Source: JAWLGW01 sp964569055 (GTDB lineage Bacteria > Planctomycetota > J058). From it: a DNA stretch of 11,353 nucleotides. Position 1 is the stretch's first letter, and each line of letters opens with the position of its first letter. This document shows positions 6,032 to 11,353 of this stretch, in pieces. The notes beneath the pieces are model-generated. The model was not told where the DNA came from. It was given only the letters and a program-made list of their open reading frames with translations, and made no database searches. The position numbers and the translations under genes are program-made. Location of the stretch: contig CAZMSZ010000252.1 of NCBI GenBank assembly GCA_964569055.1, positions 1-11,353 of the forward strand, in the 5' to 3' direction.

Positions 6032-7177
6032 ATGCAGGAGCCCGACACGGAGGTCCAGTCGACGGCGCCGCCGCGACGGGCGCCGGACGAGGCCAGCCTG
6101 GAGCGCGGCCCCGAGCCCGACTCGCCGCTGCGGATCGCGCAGGTCGCGCCCCTGCACGAGAGCGTCCCGCCGCGCCTGTACGGCGGCACCGAGCGGGTGG
6201 TCGCCTACCTCGTCGAGGAGCTGGTCCGGCAGGGGCACGAGGTGACCCTGTTCGCGAGCGGCGACTCGCGCACCCGCGCCCGCCTGGTGCCGTGCGCGCC
6301 GCGCGCGCTGCGGCTCGACCCGCGCTGCCGCGACCCGCTGGCGCCGCACGTGGTCCAGCTCGAGCAGGTCGCGCGCGCCGCGCGCCAGGGCGCCTTCGAC
6401 CTGATCCACGCCCACGTCGACTACCTCGCGTTCCCGCTGCAGCGCCGGCTCGGCAGCCCGATCCTGACGACCCTCCACGGCCGGCTGGACATCCGCGAGC
6501 TGCGCGGCGTGTTCCGCGAGTTCCCCGACGCGGCGCTGGTCTCGATCTCCCGCGCCCAGCGTCGGCCGCGGCCGCTGGCGCGCTGGGTCGGCAACGTCTA
6601 CCACGGGCTCCCGCCCGACCTGTACCGGTTCGAGCCGCAGGGCGGGGACTACCTGGCGTTCGTGGGGCGGATCTGCCGCGACAAGGGGGTCGTGGAGGCG
6701 ATCCGGATCGCCCAGGAGACCGGGCTGCCGCTGCGGATCGGCGCCAAGGTGGACGCCGGCGACCGGGCGTACTTCGAGCGCGAGGTCCGGCCGCTCCTGC
6801 GCGCGGGAGGGGCGGAGCTGCTCGGCGAGGTGGACGAGGCCGGCAAGCAGGAGCTGCTCGGCGGGGCGCGGGCGCTGCTGTTCCCGATCGACTGGCCCGA
6901 GCCGTTCGGCCTGGTGATGATCGAGGCGCTCGCCTGCGGCACGCCGGTCCTGGCGCGGCCGCGCGGCGCGGTGCCCGAGGTCCTGCGCCACGGCGTGAGC
7001 GGGCTGCTGTTCGAGACGGTCGAGGAGGGCTGCCGCGCCGTGGAGGCCGCGGCCCGCCTCGACCGCGCCGCCTGCCGGCGCGAGTTCGAGCAGCGCTTCA
7101 CGGCGGCGCGCATGGCCCGCGACTACGTCGCGCTCTATCGGGCCGCGGTGGGGGCGCGGCGGGGGCTCGCCGCGTGA
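6032..7177 (+). CDS. GT4-family glycosyltransferase
   Basis: A 381-residue GT-B glycosyltransferase. The ATG at 6032 has a strong ribosome site (GGGGAGGAG, 6021-6029). After a ~32-residue polar N-terminal extension comes the first Rossmann strand LRIAQVAP and the motif YGGTERVV (50-57), typical of GT4 enzymes. The C-terminal nucleotide-sugar domain has FVGRICRDKGV and the EX7E motif in EPFGLVMIEALACGTPVLA (E290 and E298). It probably transfers a sugar from a nucleotide donor in the cytoplasm; the acceptor is not deducible. Pairs of this type of GT4 enzyme with an amylo-alpha-1,6-glucosidase-like protein recur in bacteria, pointing to glycogen-like or storage/compatible-carbohydrate metabolism. 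First gene of a four-gene operon; its stop overlaps the next start by 4 bp (GTGA). Confidence 0.88.
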   Translation: MQEPDTEVQSTAPPRRAPDEASLERGPEPDSPLRIAQVAPLHESVPPRLYGGTERVVAYLVEELVRQGHEVTLFASGDSRTRARLVPCAPRALRLDPRCRDPLAPHVVQLEQVARAARQGAFDLIHAHVDYLAFPLQRRLGSPILTTLHGRLDIRELRGVFREFPDAALVSISRAQRRPRPLARWVGNVYHGLPPDLYRFEPQGGDYLAFVGRICRDKGVVEAIRIAQETGLPLRIGAKVDAGDRAYFEREVRPLLRAGGAELLGEVDEAGKQELLGGARALLFPIDWPEPFGLVMIEALACGTPVLARPRGAVPEVLRHGVSGLLFETVEEGCRAVEAAARLDRAACRREFEQRFTAARMARDYVALYRAAVGARRGLAA

Positions 7178-9372
7178 CGCGCGGTCCGCTCGAGCGGATC
7201 GTGCAGATCGAGGACCGCTACTACGTCCTCGCCGCCGCGACCCTCGCCGACCACCGCGTCCGGATCCTCAAGGAGCAGGAGACCTTCGCGGTCCTCGACC
7301 GCTACGGGGACATCCACCGCGTGTCGCCTGGTTACCAGGGCGTGTACGTGAACGGGACGCGCTACCTGAGCGAGCTGGCGCTGACCCTGGCGGGGGACCA
7401 CCGCCCGCTGCTCCTCAACTCGACCGTGCTCGAGGACTCCGACGTGATGGTCGCCGACCTGACCAACCCCGACCTCGAGCCCGAGGAGGGCGGGCCGCTC
7501 AAGTCGGACACCGTCCACATTCGCCGGCACAAGGTGCTCGGGGAGGGGAGCTGCAGCGAGGAGCTGGTGCTCCGCAACTTCGGCCGCGAGCCGGTCGCGA
7601 TGACGCTGTTCTACCGGTTCGCCGCCGACTACGCCGACATCTTCGAGGTCCGCGGCGCCGTCCGCCCGCGGCGCGGGCAGCTGCTCCCGCCGGGCACGGC
7701 GGGCGGCGACATGGTCTCGCTCGGCTACCTGGGCCTCGACGGGGTGGAGCGACGGACGGTCCTGCACTTCTCACCGCCCCCGGCCGCCCTCTCGACCACC
7801 TCCGCGCGCTACAGGCTGACGCTCGCCCCCGGCGAGGTGCGCGCGATCGAGGTCGCGGTGTGCTGCCGCGAGCGGACCGCGCCCGCGCGCTGCGACATCC
7901 AGCCCCACGCGGAGGTCCGCGCCCGCGCGGAGGCCGACAGCGCGGCCATGCGCCGGCGCTGGTGCAAGGTCGAGTCGAGCAACGCCCTGTTCGACGCCTG
8001 GCTGCGCCGCTCGTTCGAGGACCTGCGCATGCTGAGCACCCAGACCGAGCACGGCCCTTACCCCTACGCGGGCACCCCCTGGTTCAGCGCCGCCTTCGGG
8101 CGCGACGGGCTGGTGACCGCGCTCGAGACGCTGTGGGTCGACCCGCGGCTGAGCGCGGGCGTGCTCGAGTTCCTGGCGGCCACGCAGGCGACCGAGCACG
8201 ACCCGGCCCGCGACGCCGAGCCGGGCAAGATCCTGCACGAGCGGCGGGGCGGCGAGATGGCCGCGCTGGGGGAGATCCCGTTCGGCCGCTACTACGGCTC
8301 GATCGACGCCACGCCGCTGTTCGTGTTCCTGGCGGGGCGGCACCTCGAGCGCACCGGCGACCTGGCCCTGGCGGGTCGGCTGTGGCCCGCGGTCGAGCGG
8401 GCGCTGGCCTGGATCGAGCGCGACGGCGACCGCGACGGCGACGGGTTCGTGGAGTATCAGCGCCGCGCCGAGACCGGGCTGGTGAACCAGGGGTGGAAGG
8501 ACTCCAACGACTCGGTGTTCGACGCCAGCGGCGAGGACGTCCCCCACCCGATCGCGCTGTGCGAGGTGCAGGCCTACGTCTACGGGGCGTATCGGGGCGG
8601 GGCCCGGCTGGCGACCGCCCTCGGCGAGCGCGGCCGCGCGGCCGACCTCGAGGCGCGGGCCGCCGCGCTGCGCCGCCGGTTCCGTGAGGCCTTCTGGAGC
8701 GAGCGCCTGGAGCTGTTCGCGCTGGCGCTCGACGGGCGCAAGCGCCGCTGCGAGGTGGCGAGCTCCAACGCCGGGCAGTGCCTGCTGACCGGGATCGTCG
8801 AGCCCGAGGACGCGCGCCGCATGGCGGCCCGCCTGCTCTCCCCCGAGCTGTTCAGCGGCTGGGGCGTGCGGACGCTCTCGCGCGAAGCCCCGCGCTACAA
8901 CCCGCTCAGCTACCACAACGGCTCGGTGTGGCCCCACGACACCGCGCTGGTCGCGGCGGGCCTGGCGCGCTACGGGTTCACCGCCCCGGCGCTGGTGCTG
9001 TTCGACGCCATGTTCGCGGCCGCCCGCTCGTTCGACCTCAACCGGCTCCCCGAGCTGTTCTGCGGGTTCGAGCGCGGCGCGACCGGCCGCCCCGTCCTGT
9101 ACCCCGTGGCCTGCGTCCCGCAGGCCTGGGCCGCCGGCGCGCCGTTCCTGCTGCTGCAGGCCGCCCTCGGCCTGCGGATCGACGGCGCCCGGCAGGTGGT
9201 CGAGCTGCACGAGCCGCGCCTCCCCGAGTGGCTGGAGTGGGTGGAGCTGCGCGAGCTGTCGGTCGGCGGGGGCGGCTGGATCGACCTGTTGATCCGGCGC
9301 CACGGGCAGGGCGTGGTGATCGAGGTGGGGAGCCGCGAGCCCGACACGGCCCGGCTGCTGGTGGTCAAGTGA
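7174..9372 (+). CDS. Amylo-alpha-1,6-glucosidase-like glycogen debranching enzyme
   Basis: A 732-residue protein starting at GTG 7174, overlapping the upstream stop by 4 bp. The N-terminal ~190 residues (IEDRYYVLAAATLADHRV, later YGDIHRVSPGYQGVYVNGTR) form the beta-sandwich domain typical of bacterial glycogen-debranching proteins (GDE_N_bis type). The catalytic (alpha/alpha)6-barrel part carries YAGTPWFSAAFGRDG (298-312), NQGWKDSNDSVFD (438 onward) and HNGSVWPHD (581-589), all hallmarks of this group; the carboxylates in these motifs are the likely catalytic residues. Expected role: hydrolysis of alpha-1,6 branch points in glycogen or a related alpha-glucan in the cytoplasm. The bacterial group is poorly characterised, so the substrate could be another alpha-glucoside. 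No signal peptide is seen. Its stop overlaps the Ku1 start by 4 bp. Confidence 0.88.
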   Translation: MTRGPLERIVQIEDRYYVLAAATLADHRVRILKEQETFAVLDRYGDIHRVSPGYQGVYVNGTRYLSELALTLAGDHRPLLLNSTVLEDSDVMVADLTNPDLEPEEGGPLKSDTVHIRRHKVLGEGSCSEELVLRNFGREPVAMTLFYRFAADYADIFEVRGAVRPRRGQLLPPGTAGGDMVSLGYLGLDGVERRTVLHFSPPPAALSTTSARYRLTLAPGEVRAIEVAVCCRERTAPARCDIQPHAEVRARAEADSAAMRRRWCKVESSNALFDAWLRRSFEDLRMLSTQTEHGPYPYAGTPWFSAAFGRDGLVTALETLWVDPRLSAGVLEFLAATQATEHDPARDAEPGKILHERRGGEMAALGEIPFGRYYGSIDATPLFVFLAGRHLERTGDLALAGRLWPAVERALAWIERDGDRDGDGFVEYQRRAETGLVNQGWKDSNDSVFDASGEDVPHPIALCEVQAYVYGAYRGGARLATALGERGRAADLEARAAALRRRFREAFWSERLELFALALDGRKRRCEVASSNAGQCLLTGIVEPEDARRMAARLLSPELFSGWGVRTLSREAPRYNPLSYHNGSVWPHDTALVAAGLARYGFTAPALVLFDAMFAAARSFDLNRLPELFCGFERGATGRPVLYPVACVPQAWAAGAPFLLLQAALGLRIDGARQVVELHEPRLPEWLEWVELRELSVGGGGWIDLLIRRHGQGVVIEVGSREPDTARLLVVK

Positions 9373-10166
9373 CGCGCGCGCTGTGGAAGGGGGTGATCGC
9401 GCTCGAGGCCGGCGAGGTCCCGGTCAAGCTGATCTCGGCCGCGATCGACCGACGGGTCCACTTCCGCCTGCTCCACGCGGCGGACGGCGAGCCGGTGCGC
9501 CAGCGCCTGGTGCACCCCCGCACCGGGCGCGAGGTGCCGAGCGAGGAGGCGCGCCGTGGCCTGGCGGTCGAGCCCGGGCTCCTGGTCGCGCTCAGCGACG
9601 AGGAGCTGAGCGGCCTCGCGCCGCCCTCGAGCCGCCGGATCGAGGTGGTGGGCTTCCTCGCGCCGCGCTCGCTGCCGCCCGCCTACTACCAGCGCCCCTA
9701 CCACCTCGTGCCCGACGGCGAGGAGGGCCCCTACCTCGCGCTCCACGAGGCGCTCGCCCGGCGCGAGCGGCTGGCCCTGGTGCGCTGGGTCATGCGGCGC
9801 AAGCGCTACGTCGGCGTGGTGGGGCCGCGCGCGGGCGCGGGGGGCGAAGGCGCGCGCCTGCTGCTCCAGACGCTGCACGCGCCCGAGGAGGTGGTCGAGC
9901 TGGGCGAGGTGTCGGCGCCGAGCGGCCGCGCGCTCGAGGCGGGGGAGCGCCGGCTGGCGGAGCAGCTGATCGCGGCGCTGGAGGGTCCGTTCGAGCTGGA
10001 GCGGTTCGAGGAGGGGTATCAGCGCCGGGTGCGCGAGCTGGTCGAGGCCAAGGCCAAGGGGCGCGCGCCCAAGCCGCGCAAGCCGCGCTACCGCCGGCCG
10101 ACCCGGCGGCTGGAGGAGGCGCTGCGGGCCAGCCTGAAGGCCGCCAAGGAGGGGCAGCGTGGCTGA
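9369..10166 (+). CDS. ku: Ku protein 1, NHEJ DNA-end-binding, without SAP module
   Basis: A 265-residue bacterial Ku. The GTG start (9369) lies in the GTGA overlap with the debranching-enzyme stop and has no clear ribosome site of its own, so it is probably translated by coupling. The Ku core runs from ALWKGVIALEAGEVPVKLIS through LSDEELSGLAPPSSRRIEVV and YYQRPYHLVPDGEEGPYLAL to ALVRWVMRRKRYVGVVGP, in the same order as standard Ku beta-barrel proteins. The C-terminal tail (about 225-265) is rich in Lys/Arg (KAKGRAPKPRKPRYRRPTRR); such tails aid DNA binding in other bacterial Ku. Ku dimers ring broken ends and recruit LigD, which is not in the window. It is shorter and more diverged in the core than Ku2. 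The 8-bp overlap with Ku2 suggests balanced co-synthesis. Confidence 0.9.
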   Translation: MTRALWKGVIALEAGEVPVKLISAAIDRRVHFRLLHAADGEPVRQRLVHPRTGREVPSEEARRGLAVEPGLLVALSDEELSGLAPPSSRRIEVVGFLAPRSLPPAYYQRPYHLVPDGEEGPYLALHEALARRERLALVRWVMRRKRYVGVVGPRAGAGGEGARLLLQTLHAPEEVVELGEVSAPSGRALEAGERRLAEQLIAALEGPFELERFEEGYQRRVRELVEAKAKGRAPKPRKPRYRRPTRRLEEALRASLKAAKEGQRG

Positions 10167-11130
10167 GGAGCGCGAGCAGGAGGAGCCGGAGGTCCGGGCG
10201 TTCTGGTCGGGGACGATCAGCTTCGGGCTGGTGGCGATCCCGGTGCAGCTCCTGGCCGGCAACCGCGCGGCCGGGCCCTCGCTGCGCACGCTCGCGCCCG
10301 ACGGGACCCCGCTGGCGCGCGAGTACTACTGCCCGGCCGACGGCGAGGCGCTCGACCCCGACGACCTCGCCCGCGGCTACGCGCTCGGCGAGGGCGAGCA
10401 CGTGCTCGTGACCGACGAGGAGCTCGAGGCGCTCGAGCCGGACCGCTCGCGGGACATCGACCTGCGCCGGTTCGTGCGGCGCGAGGAGGTCGACCCCGCC
10501 CTGTTCGAGCGCGCCTACCTGCTCGCCCCGGGCGGGAGCGCGCTCAAGGCGTATCGCCTGCTCGCCGACACGCTCGAGCGCTCGGGCCGGGTCGGCGTGG
10601 CGACCTTCGTCATGCGCGGGCGCGAGCACCTCGTGGCCATCTTCGCCCAGGGCGGCGTGCTCCACGCCCAGACCCTGCGCTTCGCCGACGAGCTGCGTCC
10701 CCCCGAGGAGGCGGACCTCCCGCTCGAGGGGCGGGCGCCGCGCAAGCTGGTGCGCGCCTTCGAGCAGGAGATCGACCGCCGGACGTTCGACGAGCTCCCA
10801 CGCGAGGCGCTGGCCGACGAGGGCGCGGCCGCCCTGCGCGCCCTGGCCGAGGAGAAGCGCGCGCGCGGCGAGGACCTCGTCGAGGTGAGCGAGGAGGTCG
10901 GGGGGGCGGCCGCCGAGGCCGAGGCGGAGCCGGTCGACGTGGTCGAGGTGCTGCGCCGCAGCCTGCGCCTGCACGCCGGCGGGAAGGCCGCCCACGAGCC
11001 GAGCCCGGCCGGCGACCTGGAGGGGCTCAGCAAGGAGGAGCTCTACGAGCGCGCCAAGGCGGCGGCCGTCCCCGGCCGCAGCAAGATGAGCAAGCCCCAG
11101 CTCGTGGCGGCGCTGCGCCGCGCGGCGTAG
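10159..11130 (+). CDS. ku: Ku protein 2, NHEJ DNA-end-binding, with C-terminal SAP-like module
   Basis: A 323-residue bacterial Ku starting at GTG 10159, with a good ribosome site AAGGAGGGG (10146-10154) inside the Ku1 gene. The core is canonical: RAFWSGTISFGLVAIPVQLL, VLVTDEELEALEPDRSRDID, FERAYLLAPGG and LRFADELRPPEEADL. After an acidic linker (about 230-285), residues 287-323 form a SAP-type helix-extended-helix: LSKEELYERAKAAAV, then SKMSKPQLVAALRR. SAP modules occur on eukaryotic Ku70 and on some actinobacterial Ku proteins. Ku1 lacks one, so the pair is asymmetric. Bacterial Ku is usually a homodimer, but organisms with several Ku genes can form heterodimers. Ends at an amber codon; the frame then stays open through a 57-bp repeat array to the window end (see repeat). 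Confidence 0.92.
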   Translation: MAEEREQEEPEVRAFWSGTISFGLVAIPVQLLAGNRAAGPSLRTLAPDGTPLAREYYCPADGEALDPDDLARGYALGEGEHVLVTDEELEALEPDRSRDIDLRRFVRREEVDPALFERAYLLAPGGSALKAYRLLADTLERSGRVGVATFVMRGREHLVAIFAQGGVLHAQTLRFADELRPPEEADLPLEGRAPRKLVRAFEQEIDRRTFDELPREALADEGAAALRALAEEKRARGEDLVEVSEEVGGAAAEAEAEPVDVVEVLRRSLRLHAGGKAAHEPSPAGDLEGLSKEELYERAKAAAVPGRSKMSKPQLVAALRRAA

Positions 11131-11160
11131 GGGGCGGCCGAGCACGAGCACGGCACGGGC

Positions 11161-11353
11161 AAGACCGCCAAGAAGGCCGAGGGAAGCTGTCGCTCGCGAG
11201 CCCGGCTCCCTGGCCGGAAGACCGCCAAGAAGGCCGAGGGAAGCTGTCGCTCGCGAGCACAGCTCCCTGGCCGGAAGACCGCCAAGAAGGCCGAGGGAAG
11301 CTGTCGCTCGCGAGCACGGCTCCCTGGCCGGAAGACCGCCAAGAAGGCCGAGG
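11161..11353 (+). repeat. 57-bp palindrome-centred tandem repeat, at least 3.4 units
   Basis: Units start at 11161, 11218, 11275 and 11332 (exact 57-bp period; the last is cut by the window end). They are nearly identical, differing at a few bases after the central palindrome. Each unit begins AAGACCGCCAAGAAGGCCGA and contains the perfect palindrome GCTCGCGAGC flanked by partly complementary arms (AGGGAAGCTGT against ACGGCTCCCT, and outer GGCC), so one unit can form a long imperfect hairpin. The array begins 30 bp after the Ku2 stop, like extragenic palindromic repeats. Alternatively it is coding: in the Ku2 frame it reads KTAKKAEGSCRSRARLPGR per unit, open to the edge but separated from Ku2 by an amber stop. 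The extragenic reading is preferred. Confidence 0.85.

Noticed and set aside
4811..6991. Very long open frame on the minus strand (over 700 codons)
   Set aside because: It runs antisense through the exporter 3' end, two better-supported minus-strand genes in other frames, and the GT4 gene. It is Arg/Ala/Pro-rich with no domain, an artefact of high-GC DNA with few stop codons.
7771..9303. Minus-strand frame of about 510 codons opposite the debranching enzyme
   Set aside because: Same antisense shadow effect; the plus-strand protein has clear family motifs along its length.
11027..11342. Minus-strand frames with a repeated LASDSFPRPSWRS sequence
   Set aside because: The periodicity comes only from the 57-bp DNA repeat; there is no plausible start context and the frame runs into the Ku2 gene.
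1..11353. tRNA, rRNA, transposase or integrase genes
   Set aside because: None recognised on either strand; there is no direct sign of a mobile element other than the repeat families.

Overview
The window is very GC-rich (roughly 70-75% in the genes, visibly lower in the repeats), with GTG starts, stop/start overlaps and strong GC preference at third codon positions. Together with candidate sigma-54 promoters, CgeB-type glycosyltransferases and lineage-specific extragenic repeats, this suggests a myxobacterial or other deltaproteobacterial-type genome. That placement is inference; there is no rRNA or other marker gene. Two runs of exactly 100 N show that this is a draft scaffold broken at repeats.

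Left part (1-2280): a surface-glycan-type cassette on the plus strand. It holds the 3' end of one CgeB-like glycosyltransferase, a complete paralogue overlapping it by 4 bp, and a CmoB-like SAM-dependent methyltransferase. Next comes about 950 bp without a gene (2281-3228), filled by two interspersed repeat families in opposite orientation, each interrupted by an assembly gap. A complete MsbA-like ABC exporter (3229-4995) follows.

Middle (4996-6031): two minus-strand genes converge on the exporter. One encodes a small basic protein ending in a SAP/Rho-N-like module, the other a small acidic lipoprotein with heptad-like repeats. A perfect 13-bp hairpin separates them. The 274-bp divergent region upstream of the lipoprotein holds two sequences with -24/-12 sigma-54 promoter spacing, one facing each way.

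Right part (6032-11130): a tightly packed plus-strand operon of GT4 glycosyltransferase, amylo-alpha-1,6-glucosidase-type debranching enzyme, Ku protein 1 and Ku protein 2. Every junction overlaps (4, 4 and 8 bp), so the two DNA-end-binding Ku paralogues appear co-transcribed and translationally coupled with polysaccharide enzymes. Ku2 has a C-terminal SAP-like module that Ku1 lacks, and the small minus-strand protein carries a close relative of that module. No LigD-type ligase is present. The window ends in a 57-bp tandem repeat built around a palindrome, which is also open in frame with Ku2 beyond its amber stop.

The most interesting hypothesis is a stress- or dormancy-linked locus in which an asymmetric, possibly heterodimeric Ku pair is expressed with storage/compatible-carbohydrate enzymes from a sigma-54 promoter, divergently from a lipoprotein and SAP-protein unit.
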